Shown here: piece after piece, positions 24,468 through 32,824 of the stretch
Position numbering within the stretch: position 1 is the first letter of the stretch
Layout of the letters: each line of letters opens with the position of its first letter
Assembly: GCA_021800315.1 (NCBI GenBank)
Contig: JAJYZD010000003.1
Coordinates: 1-32,824 of the forward strand
Origin: Bacillota bacterium
GTDB taxonomy: Bacteria > Bacillota > Desulfotomaculia > Desulfotomaculales > JAJYZD01
Length of the DNA: 32,824 nt
Reading direction: 5' to 3'
Made by a program: the position numbers and the translations under genes
The notes under the pieces: model-generated
The model's database searches: none
What the model saw: the letters and a program-made list of their open reading frames with translations, nothing else
Told to the model about the DNA's origin: nothing

Positions 24468-25493
24468 TCAGCGCGTCGTTGCCCCACTTCCTCCGAAGTT
24501 CCGCACCGTCTCCACCATGGTTTTCAGGTTGGCCGGACCGGTACCCGGAGGCACGCCGCAACCAGGCATCAGGATGAAGTTTGCCGGTCCGCCTGCCAAG
24601 ATACAGGCGTTGGTTTCGGATTCCACCGCCACCCGGTCCCCCTGCAGGAGGGTACGGACCGGATCCACATTGCCGGCCAGTACCACCGCCGGGCCCACAC
24701 TACTTCTGGCGTCTTTGAGGCTCACCTTCTGGTCGAGGCTCAAAGCGTCGGCGCCGGTATCCCGCATCTCGGGCCAGATCTTTTCCGTGGAACCGCAAAT
24801 ATGCAGAATGACCCGGCCGCCCAGGCTGTGCACGTGCTCCACCAGCGAGGTGATGAAGGGGAAGGCGAAAGACCTGCTGTGCCGGGCGGCCAGCATGTCG
24901 GCCGATACAAAGGGTTCCGGCAGGTAAAATATCCTTGCCCCACAGCGGTAGGCTTCTTCCGCCAGGCTCTTTAAGATCCCGGTTATTTCCCTGATAATAT
25001 CCTCCAGCCGGGAAGGATTCAGGAAAATTTGCCTGAGCATCCTTTCGGCTTCGAAAACCCGCATCGCGGTAGTAAAGGGGCCTTCGAAGAGCACGCCCAG
25101 AGCCTGCCCCGCCGGTTGGCGCAGGATTGACAGCGCCTCCATCATGGCGTTGACCGAGGCTGTATTCTCCCAGGAGACGTTGCCGAATCCCTTAAAGTCA
25201 TTCAGGTCGAAGACCGTATCACCGACCGGGCCGAACGGCGACATCTTCACCTTCACCCCCATTGCTTCGGGAACAGCCATGGCGTCGGCGTATACGACCG
25301 TCCAGTCCATGCCGGTCCGGGCTTGAAACTCACCCTGTATCCGGGCCATCAGGGATCCGTCGGACCGCATTGCCGAAAGCGTACAACCGGCCATGAAGGC
25401 GGCCTGGGCCGCCCCTGTAATGATTACCGGAATACCGGAGGGTTGATGAGCCCATAAATTGGCCAGATTACCGGTGAGCGTCGCTTCAACCAC
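24468..25493 (-). CDS. MtaA/CmuA/MtvB-family corrinoid methyltransferase (copy 4, outside the main operon)
   Basis: About 341 residues with the UroD-type methyltransferase fold. The zinc site is His231 and Cys233 (ILHICGSTE) plus Cys312 (LMPGCGVPP). LFEGPFTTAMRV, YLPEPFVSADML and LAGNVDPVRTLL match the family. The N-terminal half differs most from the other three copies. The open frame runs to 25802, but the added 100 residues are low-complexity and Arg-rich. GTG 25493, with AAGGAG about 12 bases upstream, gives normal length; the exact start is uncertain. It lies upstream of the operon promoter, so it is expressed separately. Its methyl donor may differ from those of the operon copies. Confidence 0.82.
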   Translation of the reverse strand: MVEATLTGNLANLWAHQPSGIPVIITGAAQAAFMAGCTLSAMRSDGSLMARIQGEFQARTGMDWTVVYADAMAVPEAMGVKVKMSPFGPVGDTVFDLNDFKGFGNVSWENTASVNAMMEALSILRQPAGQALGVLFEGPFTTAMRVFEAERMLRQIFLNPSRLEDIIREITGILKSLAEEAYRCGARIFYLPEPFVSADMLAARHSRSFAFPFITSLVEHVHSLGGRVILHICGSTEKIWPEMRDTGADALSLDQKVSLKDARSSVGPAVVLAGNVDPVRTLLQGDRVAVESETNACILAGGPANFILMPGCGVPPGTGPANLKTMVETVRNFGGSGATTR

Positions 25494-26212
25494 CTTTACC
25501 CGCCACTCCTTCCATTGTTGTCGATCTTCCCGGCGTGAGCACTGGTTGCCTTTCCCGGCGCGCGCCCGGTCTCTCCTCCCGGTCCGGCCGCGCCAGGACC
25601 CCGCCGACAGGCCATCCAGGATATTTCTGCCCGCGGACCGGCATGTCCCGGAACCATGGTGACGGTCCCGAACGGGGAGAGCGGTTAGCACCACCTTCCC
25701 AAAGGCCTGTTCAGGTACAATCCCTCCGACCCACTTCCTTGCGGAGAGGAATTCTCCCGGCCGGTCCCGCTTTCCTTCCCAGACGGGCGCCTTTGGGCCC
25801 AATGGCGGCTGAAGGATGGCGACCGGTCAGCGGCTGCCCCTCAATATTCCGAAACAACTCCTGCCCGCCTCGTTGCATCGATGAGAGGGGAAGGGAAAGT
25901 TCCCTGCTTTCAGGGCGGAAGTGTCTCACTGCCCGCCGGATAAGGCGGGGGGCCCCCACGGCCTGGTTCCACCTTCCTGCCGGCTCATTGGGCAGGCCAC
26001 GTGGCCGGACTCTCCATCCTTCCGGTGCCGGAGGGGCCCTCCTGGTTGACAGTTATCCACGGCATGAAAAGCGAGTAGACGGAGTGATAGCATGGTTTGT
26101 ATCGCGTTCAGGTTTAAACCAGGCAGGTGGTCTATTCCGTGGAAGACGTTCTCCGCCTAGAAATCTTCGATGCGCCGGCGTCTGGTGTATGTCGGGATGA
26201 CGATGTCGCCTG
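25494..26212. other. long intergenic region with hairpins, no recognisable gene
   Basis: About 720 bases without a convincing gene on either strand. It contains a stem CCCGCC/GGCGGG (25932-25949, 6-base loop) and a small GGGAA/TTCCC repeat at 25893-25904. Open frames exist on both strands because of high G+C, but none has a ribosome site and a family-like sequence. A promoter for copy 4 should be here; I cannot point to a clear one on the minus strand. Confidence 0.4.
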
Positions 26213-27127
26213 TCATTTCCAACTCGTCAGTGACGAGGGCCCCGTTGCACCTGGCCCTGACTCCCGGCCGGGCGGTTGGGCACCCCGGTCCTTTTCGCCG
26301 CTCTGGGCCATGGCCCAGCCGCCGGCGAACCAGCGACCGCCCGCGCCGGCCAGGACGACGTCCTTTAAGCCGCCAAGGGACTCCCCGGGCAGTGGAAGCC
26401 AGGCACTCTGGCTATACATGGACAACTGATCGGGGATGCTTCCGCCGCCGCTACGGTCAGCGATCCACCGGTTCCCGCCGGCGGGAAACATAGTGTACAG
26501 TCCCTGGGCGCCTCTGTCCATGATCGAAGATGGGACCGCCAGGGCGGTAACCCAGCTTCGCCCGCCACCCGCAGAGTAGAGGATGAATCCCTTGTTGTTA
26601 TTGCTGAAGATTTGGACGGGCTGATCTTGAACCACCACAAAAAACCCGCCGTCTGCGGCCCATGGTCCCTTCCCTATGTACCACGGCACGGGAAGGTGCA
26701 CCGGCCCCCAGGATCGCCCGGTGTCAGCCGACCGCCAAAGGGACGGTTGGTTCGCGCCTATGGCAGCCAGGACGACGCCGTCAGGGAGGGCGGCCAGTTG
26801 CTCGACCGCTCCCCCGAGTTCCTCCCCGGCCCGCCAGGAATCGCCCCCGTCGCCGGAGATCCAGACAGTGCCGTTAGAGTCTCCGGCTACCACCAGCCGG
26901 TCCGAAAGCATGACCAGGGCGGTGGGCTGAAAAGGCAGCAAGGTTGTGCTGAGTGCGCCTTGGCCGGAAGTCGCTGTTTGAGCGGCCCGGTTAACGGGAG
27001 CGGCCGGCAGCGGGGATGAAGGGGCCGGTTGGGCGGACGGCTTGCCGGTCCCGCAGGCGGTCACGAACAGGACGATGCCAAAGACCACGATGACGCGGGC
27101 AAGGGTGCCCGCCAACCGGGGTGTCAC
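26213..27127 (-). CDS. lipoprotein with Asp-box (BNR/Ycf48-like) propeller repeats
   Basis: About 304 residues. A signal peptide ends in the lipobox VTACGTGK, so the mature protein would be lipid-anchored on the outer face of the membrane. A Pro/Ala-rich linker follows. Three Asp-box hairpins are then visible (GDGGDSW, ADTGRSW, AGGGRSW), and a late GGRWFAGGWAMAQ block. Only part of a seven-bladed propeller is recognisable. The last 25 residues are Gly/Pro/Ser-rich and unlike a normal propeller end, so the 3' end may be altered. GTG 27127 has AAGGGGGG some 8-13 bases upstream. It looks related to the gene at 29081 and belongs to the same exported-protein run; no known ligand. Confidence 0.72.
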   Translation of the reverse strand: MTPRLAGTLARVIVVFGIVLFVTACGTGKPSAQPAPSSPLPAAPVNRAAQTATSGQGALSTTLLPFQPTALVMLSDRLVVAGDSNGTVWISGDGGDSWRAGEELGGAVEQLAALPDGVVLAAIGANQPSLWRSADTGRSWGPVHLPVPWYIGKGPWAADGGFFVVVQDQPVQIFSNNNKGFILYSAGGGRSWVTALAVPSSIMDRGAQGLYTMFPAGGNRWIADRSGGGSIPDQLSMYSQSAWLPLPGESLGGLKDVVLAGAGGRWFAGGWAMAQSGEKDRGAQPPGRESGPGATGPSSLTSWK

Positions 27128-27579
27128 CGGGAACCCCCCTTCACCGTTCTTGCTCAGGAACCTTCTCCGATAACCGCGGGCGGCGCAGGTGCCTGCCCGG
27201 GCACGACCGCCGGGTCTTACCGGTGGACGTAGGTGTCAAGCCTGCAGTTGGCTCTGGTTTAACCGGTTGGCGGCGCCGCCCGTCCCTTCCGCGGGCGGCG
27301 CCGGACCGCCGAACTGGGTTTGGGCATTGTTCATATCCTGATGTTGAAGTCGTTCACCCTGCCTGGACACCGGCGCGCCGGAAACCGGGCGGATTGGAAG
27401 CCGGTACCGGGCCCGTGGAAAGGGAATCAACCAGGCGGATCCCGTCCCATGGCAAACAAAGACCGTGCCGGCCGGATGCCGGGACCTTGCTTTCGCGTCG
27501 AGCCCACCCCTTTTTTGCATGCGGGTGGCTTTAGTCACGCCGGTCCGGCGGAGACGGGGCGGTATACCGCCAGCCCTTC
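27128..27579. other. intergenic region with a 14-bp palindrome
   Basis: There is no clear gene. A perfect palindrome, GGCGGTATACCGCC, lies at 27558-27571, just past the stop of the propeller gene on the minus strand. A 32-codon minus-strand frame (27236-27334, ATG start, Gln/Ala/Gly-rich) has no good ribosome site and is not called. Confidence 0.4.
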
Positions 27580-28989
27580 CTACCAGGCGGAAGATTCGGC
27601 TCCCTCTGTACCTGGAAGCTGCTTCTCTTGGCCGGTCGACAGATCCCTGAGCCAGAGGCTCCCGTCCCGTCTGAAAACAAAGGCCGTGTTGTCCGGATTC
27701 CACGCCACGAGCTTCGTCCATAGGTCTTGCGCCGGAAAGGACATAACCGTAGCGAGCCGGCCGGCCCGGATATCATAGGTATAGACCGTGGCCAAGCCGC
27801 CCGCGCTCGGCCCGCCGGCAGGCAGCACGGTGACGAACGAGAGGCGGTCCGTGCCAAGCCAATGCAGGGCGGAGACCCTGACGGGGGGCAGGTTCCAAAG
27901 CGGGGTCACCTGTCCTCCGGTGGTCACCAGGTAAATGCCGTTATTGGCCGACTGGGCCGGTCCCTGCAGGTTGTCAGTGGAACCGGCGAAAGCGATCCCC
28001 TGCCCGTCGGGACGCCAGGCGTAGCCCCCCGCCCAGAGTCCTTGGTCAGTTAAAGGGAGCAGCGGAACCGGGCTTCCGTCCCAGGGCAGGTCGTAGATCG
28101 TCACCGGTCCGACGTCGGAGCGCTGGTTTTCAAAGGCCAGGCCGCTGCCGTCCGGATTGACGGAAACGCCGCCGGCCAACCTGGTGGACAGCCGGACAAG
28201 ATGGCTTCCGTCGGCCGCGGCCACATAAAGTTTATCCCCGGGCACATACGGGTTTGGCTCTCCGGCCACCGGGTTTTTCCCGTCCGGTGACCCAAGGGCG
28301 AGGTCGAAGCCTGGGATGCTGCCGTCAGACAGGACCTCGGACGCCGAGGCAGGCAAAAGGAGGGTAGACCGGCCGGTCCGCACGTCGATACTCACCACGT
28401 CCCCGCCCGGATAGCCCTCATCGGCCTTTGGGGTTTGTAGCGGTTCGGATGCAGAGGACTTTCCCTTCCCCCGCAGGTAGTCGGCAACGGTATAGTTCCC
28501 GGTGGCCGTCAATTGCACGGCCTGGGAACCGTCCGCCGCCACCCGGTAAAGGTTACGGTCCAGGGTGAAAACAACCGGCGGCTCTCCGGGCTGAGAACCC
28601 ATGCTCTTTTCATACGCCAGTATTTTGGCGGCGTTGGCTTTCTCCAGCGGCGACAGCCCGGCGGCGATGTCTTTCTCGGTCGTGGCCGCGTCCACCGTGA
28701 TCGGAGCAGGGTGGTACCACGACTAGGACGCGAAATAATCCTTCCAAAACGGGGTCTGGAAGATCCAGCCGTGCCGGGCGTATATTTCGTTGCGCATGAT
28801 GTCCAGCCGATGCCGGGACAAACCCTGCAAATCCTGCGTCGTGACCGGCCTTGAAGCCGTCCAGGGATAAAGGACGGTGTTATGGGAGGCGGCGGGGAGC
28901 TTGACCGCGGGCGCACCGCACCCGGCCAGAACGGTCACCAGGATATTCGTCCAGAAAACGGCCCGGCCTCGCCGGCAAACAGTCTTCAC
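27580..28989 (-). pseudogene. YARHG-domain plus TolB/PD40 propeller lipoprotein, interrupted by an in-frame TAG
   Basis: One frame runs from GTG 28989 (GGGAGG upstream) to 27580, broken only by TAG at 28723-28725. The first 88 residues have a signal peptide with lipobox VLAGCGAP and the first half of a YARHG domain (LDIMRNEIYARHGWIFQT). Straight after the stop the frame resumes with SWYHPAP and LSPLEKANAAKILAYE, the rest of that domain. About 320 residues of PD40-type propeller follow (DGSQAVQLTA, NPDGSGLAFEN, RPDGQGIAFAG). The domain usually has a residue such as Gln before Ser/x-Trp-Tyr, so CAG to TAG is the simplest change. The downstream part has no ribosome site of its own. It may be a nonsense mutation, a sequence error, or readthrough. 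Confidence 0.75.
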
Positions 28990-29080
28990 CGCGAAACCTC
29001 CCTTCCCAAGGAACGCCGGCCGGCCGGTACGGAAACCGGTCCGGCTATTTCCAGCCAATGGACAAGGAGCCATGTTTCCC

Positions 29081-30247
29081 TCACTGTCCGCGGGGAAAGG
29101 ATACGCTGCTGAAATAGGCACTTTGCGCCTGGGATGGAAGCCCCTGCACCTGGTTCCAGGTCGTCCCTCCGTCTGTGGTCGCCAGAAAGACGCCCCGGTC
29201 GCCGACGGCCCAGCCGTCCTTCGGGTTGACGAAGTGGACGCTTCTAAGCAGGTTGCCGGAAGTTGTGGTTTGTAGCGTCCAGTTCCTCCCTCGGTCTGTC
29301 GTCGCCAGCACGCCGCCGGCCACGGCCCATCCGTCGCGCGAGTTTACGAAGTCCACCCCTTGCAAAAAAGAAAAAGAGGAAGAATCAGCGGCAGAGGGGA
29401 GCGTCTGTACCGACCAGGTTTGCCCGCCATCTGAAGTCGCCAGGATGAGGGGGGTAAAACGCATGCCGTTTTGGTAAGGCCCCGCAGTCCGGGCACCGAC
29501 AACCCAGCCGTTTTCGGCCCCGGCGAAAGAGACGCCGGCCAGCCCCGCTATCGATATGCCGGCGGGGATATTCTGCACGGTCCAGGTCCGGCCGCCGTCG
29601 GTGGTGGCCAGGATGCCGCCGCCTACGGCCCATCCGTCCCGGGGGTTGGCGAAAAATACGCTGCTCAGACCCCAGGCAACCTTTCGCAGGGCGTGCTGCG
29701 GCGTCCAGTTCGAGCCGCCGTCGGTGGTGGCCAGGATTACGGGGGAGTTGGTGTTTTGGTTAACACCCGCCACCCAGCCATCCCTGGGATTAACAAAAGA
29801 GACGGCGTTCAGGATATCTCCGGTTATCCGGTAAGGATCGGCGTACTGCTGCCTCCAGCTGGTTCCACCATCGGTGGTAGCCAGGATGATGGAGGAATCC
29901 GAACGTTCGTTAACCCCGAGAATCCATCCGTCCCGCGCGTTGACGAAATCCACCTTCTCGATTTGGGCATCCGTAAGACCCGCGCCCGGGTTTTGAGCCG
30001 TCCAGGTCCGGCCGCCGTCCCCGGTGGCCAGGATGACGGGAGTAGAGGTTTGGGGCGGCTTTCTGCCGTGGATCAAGTAGCCCGCCGCCCAGCCTACGGC
30101 TGCCTGCCTTTGGACGGGGGGAGCGCCGGCCGGCGGGGAAGGCTTAGGAACAGGCCGGCCGCCCCCGCAGCCCGCCAGACCCAGGACCAGGAGCAGGGAA
30201 GCCAGGGACAAGGCAGCCCCGGCAAAAGGCCTTGCTTTACGAAACAT
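29081..30247 (-). CDS. Ycf48-like seven-repeat propeller lipoprotein
   Basis: A 388-residue exported protein. Signal peptide with lipobox GLAGCGGG (Cys at about 27), then a Pro-rich linker. Seven Asp-box hairpins follow (GDGGRTW, TDGGTSW, TDGGSNW, TDGGRTW, SDGGQTW, TDRGRNW, TDGGTTW), alternating with FVNPRDGWxxG strands. That is the full count for a seven-bladed Ycf48/sortilin-type propeller, a scaffold for protein or glycan binding rather than a clear enzyme. ATG 30247 has GGAGG ten bases upstream. It sits between the YARHG lipoprotein and the TPR protein; its partner is unknown. Confidence 0.87.
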   Translation of the reverse strand: MFRKARPFAGAALSLASLLLVLGLAGCGGGRPVPKPSPPAGAPPVQRQAAVGWAAGYLIHGRKPPQTSTPVILATGDGGRTWTAQNPGAGLTDAQIEKVDFVNARDGWILGVNERSDSSIILATTDGGTSWRQQYADPYRITGDILNAVSFVNPRDGWVAGVNQNTNSPVILATTDGGSNWTPQHALRKVAWGLSSVFFANPRDGWAVGGGILATTDGGRTWTVQNIPAGISIAGLAGVSFAGAENGWVVGARTAGPYQNGMRFTPLILATSDGGQTWSVQTLPSAADSSSFSFLQGVDFVNSRDGWAVAGGVLATTDRGRNWTLQTTTSGNLLRSVHFVNPKDGWAVGDRGVFLATTDGGTTWNQVQGLPSQAQSAYFSSVSFPRGQ

Positions 30248-30459
30248 AACCTTAAAACCTCCAAAGGTGGACTCTTACGGAGCCGAGACCAGCCTGACGA
30301 CTTCGTTACTCCCCGAGGGCACACGGGAGGTGGGCTTCAGGGGCGTTCCCTAATAAAGCATATGATTACCGGGCGGCCCAAATCAAGGTCCGCACCCGAC
30401 CGAAAGCCTCCGGTTTCGCCGCGCTACCGGTGCCTGCCGGGAGGCGGCCACGGACCGCA

Positions 30460-31131
30460 TCATTGCAGCAGGGCCTGGAACCGCGGATCATTGCGCACGT
30501 TGTCAAAATCCTTTTCCTTGGCGGCGATACCCTTGACCCCGCTCCAGATACCGATGGCCCGGCGCAGGTACTTCACAGTCATGGGCACGTTGCCCTGCCG
30601 TCCGTAGATAGCGGCTATGCCGTAATAGGTCCACTCGTCGTTCCTGTCCAGGGCGATGGCGGACTTGTAGGCGGCGATGGCCTGATCCCAGCGGCCCGCC
30701 AGTTCGTAGGCCAGACCCAGGTTGAAATGAGCGTACTCAAAATCCGGTTTCATCGTTATAGCCTGTTGAATCATCCGGATGCCTTCATCGTACCGGCCCA
30801 GGAAGGCATAGGTGGCGCCCTTGGCGTTCAGGGCCTGGTAGGATTGGGGATCCAGGACCAGCGCCTGGTTGAAAAGGTCCAGGGCCGGCTGGTAATCCCG
30901 CTGGTAATACAGCTTCAATCCCTTCCGGTACAGGTCCAGGGCGGTTGCTGTGTTGGAAGTAGCGGCGCCGCCGACCGGCTTTTTGACCGCCGGCACGGGG
31001 TGGGGTATGGAAGGAACCGCAGGCCTGCTCCGGCCCAATACAGGAAAAAACAGGTATGCCGCCACCGCTCCGGCTATGACCAACCCGGCAACCGTACCCG
31101 CTATAACCCGCCCCGGCACCTTGGACTTCAT
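30460..31131 (-). CDS. membrane-anchored TPR protein
   Basis: A 223-residue protein with one N-terminal membrane helix (VIAGTVAGLVIAGAVAAYLFF), a Pro/Val linker and four TPR repeats. They begin at ALDLYRKGLKLYYQRDYQPA, YQALNAKGATYAFLGRYDEG, YAHFNLGLAYELAGRWDQA and WTYYGIAAIYGRQGN. The repeats would lie outside the membrane and bind a protein partner. AAGGGG lies nine bases before ATG 31131; a GTG three codons earlier has no spacing from that site. It is next to the deacetylase gene, 34 bases downstream of its stop. Confidence 0.85.
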   Translation of the reverse strand: MKSKVPGRVIAGTVAGLVIAGAVAAYLFFPVLGRSRPAVPSIPHPVPAVKKPVGGAATSNTATALDLYRKGLKLYYQRDYQPALDLFNQALVLDPQSYQALNAKGATYAFLGRYDEGIRMIQQAITMKPDFEYAHFNLGLAYELAGRWDQAIAAYKSAIALDRNDEWTYYGIAAIYGRQGNVPMTVKYLRRAIGIWSGVKGIAAKEKDFDNVRNDPRFQALLQ

Positions 31132-31165
31132 CGCCGGCACCCCCTTCTCTGTGCCAACCGCCTGC

Positions 31166-32104
31166 TCAGTGTTCCGCCTCCCTAATCGCCGCCAGCATAC
31201 TCCCGGCCGAGAATCCAGGATAGACCCGGTATATGTTCCAGGTGTCCGCCCGGGGATCCGGCCGGTTGACTCCCGGTTCCTGCAGGAAGAAATAACGGTA
31301 GCCGAGTCCGGTCAGGATGTTCCTGGCCGTTGAGGTCGATCGGCCATCCGGCCAGGCGAAGTCCACCGGATCGGCGACACCCACCTTCTTTAACTCAGCG
31401 GTCATTTTGGTGGCGTCGGCCAGGATCCTCTGCGCGTATTCGGCAGTGGTTTCCATCCTGTGCTGGTCAGGCAGGTACTTTCTGACGGAATAAAACCACC
31501 CGGTCTGAGTTCCGTCCGGCCCCGTCCAGACCTGGTAATGGCCGTTGTAGGTATGTCCCCCGAAGGACCATACACCCGAGCCGAGCATTCTCTCCGCCTC
31601 AGCGGCGCTCACATAGTGCCAGTAGGCCCGCATGTGCGCGTCCGGATCCCACCAGCCCGTGATCATGAACATGGTGGCCGTCAAATTGTACTTTTCCAGG
31701 AGCGGCGTGGCGTACTTGTACGTGTCCTCGTAACCGTCGTCAAAGGTCAATAACACGGCTTGGACAGGGACGGTCGCCTCGCCGCGCAGAAACTTGTGGA
31801 AGGCGGCGAGGGAAATTACGTGGTAACCGTTGTCCAAAAGCGCCTGGAGTTGGTCGTCCAACTCCCCGGGCGTCTCAATCGCCGGATCCTGCCCGGCCCT
31901 GTGTTCATAAGGGGGATAAGAGGTGTCGGGCGAAACGTCGTGGAACTCCAGCACGATCACCTGGCTGCCTACCGGGACGGACGGGGATGGCTGCGCCGCC
32001 GCCGGCCGCTGATGCACATTGTTTTTCGGCGCGTTTGACGAACACCCCGTTAAGACCATGGTCAAGATGATTGGGAATATTCCCATAAGGCAAATCCTGT
32101 TCAT
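31166..32104 (-). CDS. polysaccharide deacetylase lipoprotein (CE4/NodB, PgaB/IcaB-like)
   Basis: A 312-residue lipoprotein with lipobox VLTGCSSN (Cys21). The NodB domain has motif 1 LLTFDDGY (Asp122, Asp123) and motif 2 GGHTYNGH, whose His184 and His189 are spaced as in PgaB/IcaB. Motif 3 is FAWPDGR, with Asp where Tyr is common. The family removes N-acetyl groups from surface polysaccharides such as poly-N-acetylglucosamine or peptidoglycan. GGAGGG lies nine bases before ATG 32104; another ATG three codons earlier is too close to it. It is the first gene after the promoter at 32407-32435. Confidence 0.88.
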   Translation of the reverse strand: MNRICLMGIFPIILTMVLTGCSSNAPKNNVHQRPAAAQPSPSVPVGSQVIVLEFHDVSPDTSYPPYEHRAGQDPAIETPGELDDQLQALLDNGYHVISLAAFHKFLRGEATVPVQAVLLTFDDGYEDTYKYATPLLEKYNLTATMFMITGWWDPDAHMRAYWHYVSAAEAERMLGSGVWSFGGHTYNGHYQVWTGPDGTQTGWFYSVRKYLPDQHRMETTAEYAQRILADATKMTAELKKVGVADPVDFAWPDGRSTSTARNILTGLGYRYFFLQEPGVNRPDPRADTWNIYRVYPGFSAGSMLAAIREAEH

Positions 32105-32400
32105 GCCGCCCATCCCTCCGGCACAACTATCCCCGGGATCCTACCGCCTGGTTCTTTCTCCCGCTCCGCAGTTCGCAACAAGAGGACTCCGCACCGTTGC
32201 CGCCCACCTTGGGGAACCACCTCCGCGGAGGCTCGCACGCCAGGGTCTCCGGGCCGGCTAACACCAGGGTCAAGTAATTCGAGCGAAAAGGAATCAAAAA
32301 TGGTTAGCGCTTACAGCTTGCCGCTTCCTGAACCAAGCGGATAGGCACTTCATGCATTCTTCGAGGTGCAACAGATATTTCCATTTATTACCATATATTG
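32105..32400 (-). other. long 5' leader of the deacetylase gene
   Basis: About 296 bases lie between the predicted transcription start and ATG 32104. GCTAAC and GTTAGC could pair over about 40 bases (32263-32318 area), and CCTCCGCGGAGG is a small palindrome near 32221-32232. There is no match to riboswitch classes I know. Confidence 0.35.
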
Positions 32401-32406
32401 TAACTT

Positions 32407-32435
32407 ATTATACCACGATGAGGATTTGCTGTCAA
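32407..32435 (-). promoter_or_regulatory. consensus sigma-A promoter of the exported-protein cluster
   Basis: On the minus strand TTGACA (32435-32430) and TATAAT (32412-32407) are 17 bases apart, both hexamers perfect. It points at the deacetylase gene, and the four lipoprotein/TPR genes beyond it may share the transcript. Confidence 0.83.
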
Positions 32436-32824
32436 TAGTTTTCTTCACTAGGGGTGCACGACAGAAATATGATGTCCCATAAGGCATTGCCAAGCCCCCT
32501 AAGGTAGAACGGCGAGTGCCTGACCCAGAAGTCGGTTATATGCGGCCCCAACCTCATAGAAGGCTGCCCATGTACTCCCATGCCATGTGCAGCATGGTCT
32601 GTCTGTTCGTCCACCACCGTGTGGGTTGAAACTCCGGATCCGGTACTGCAACGTAAGTAAACGTTGTACCGGTGCCCTTAAAGACCCGGGTAAACATCAA
32701 GGCTCGGTCACCTCTGTCGCCCCCCTCACCCCGCTGGGCATATCCGGGTTCACCCCCTCCTTCGTGGCCGCGCCCGGGCCGGATGCGGGCGCTTCGGTGA
32801 GCATGACCGTCTACGGCTGGGGGC
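32436..32824. other. right-hand end, no recognisable gene
   Basis: No gene can be supported. A minus-strand 61-codon frame (32432-32617) and a plus-strand frame open to the window end (reading SVTSVAPLTPLGISGFTPSF near 32710) have no ribosome site and no family I recognise. The latter could be the middle of a gene continuing beyond the window. Confidence 0.35.

Noticed and set aside
32650..32824. Plus-strand frame open to the right edge
   Set aside because: The translation looks partly protein-like, but there is no start, ribosome site or recognisable family; too short to call.
1..32824. CRISPR arrays, insertion sequences, rRNA genes
   Set aside because: No regularly spaced repeats, transposase motifs or rRNA sequence were seen on either strand.

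Overview
The window looks like a piece of a high-GC, anaerobic clostridial (Bacillota) chromosome. Pointers are strong GGAGG-type ribosome binding sites, frequent TTG and GTG starts, lipoproteins with short lipoboxes, consensus sigma-A promoters, and gene families typical of acetogens, syntrophs and Desulfotomaculum/Moorella-like bacteria. Genus cannot be fixed from the sequence alone.

Left edge (1-1098): the N-terminal third of a DUF499 P-loop ATPase runs off the left edge on the minus strand. Behind its start lies a stretch that may be a decayed gene. Region A (1099-6941, plus strand) is an acyl-CoA operon: a 2-hydroxyacyl-CoA dehydratase-type activase, an acyl-CoA dehydrogenase, a corrinoid adenosyltransferase, the large and small subunits of a B12-dependent acyl-CoA mutase, and a metallo-beta-lactamase-fold hydrolase. 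The mutase would normally be labelled methylmalonyl-CoA mutase, but both substrate-selecting residues are those of isobutyryl-CoA mutase (Phe82, Gln200). Isobutyryl-CoA/butyryl-CoA interconversion is therefore the better prediction.

Region B (about 7290-11123, plus strand) is an A+T-richer cassette: a sugar-porter MFS transporter and a GH15 glucoamylase-like enzyme without a signal peptide. It abuts the 3' remnant of a DMT/EamA transporter gene on the opposite strand, as expected of acquired DNA.

Region C (11285-25493, minus strand) is a corrinoid methyltransferase cluster. One consensus promoter (23965-23993), overlapped by a perfect 12-bp palindrome, precedes ten or eleven closely spaced genes: OsmC-like protein, AhpD/CMD-fold protein, two MtaA/CmuA/MtvB-like methyltransferases, MFS transporter, corrinoid protein, ferredoxin-ASKHA corrinoid activator, MtrH-like methyltransferase, a third MtaA-like methyltransferase, QueG-like Fe-S protein and a membrane HdrE/HdrD-like oxidoreductase. 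A fourth MtaA-like gene lies upstream of that promoter. The likely job is uptake and demethylation of methylated (plausibly methoxylated aromatic) compounds: methyl-X to corrinoid protein to tetrahydrofolate, with ATP-dependent reactivation of the corrinoid. Substrates are inferred, not shown.

Region D (26213-32435, minus strand) is a run of exported proteins behind a second consensus promoter: a polysaccharide deacetylase lipoprotein, a membrane-anchored TPR protein, a seven-repeat Ycf48-like propeller lipoprotein, a YARHG/TolB-propeller lipoprotein interrupted by an in-frame TAG, and a shorter Asp-box lipoprotein. The right-hand 390 bases hold no gene I can recognise.
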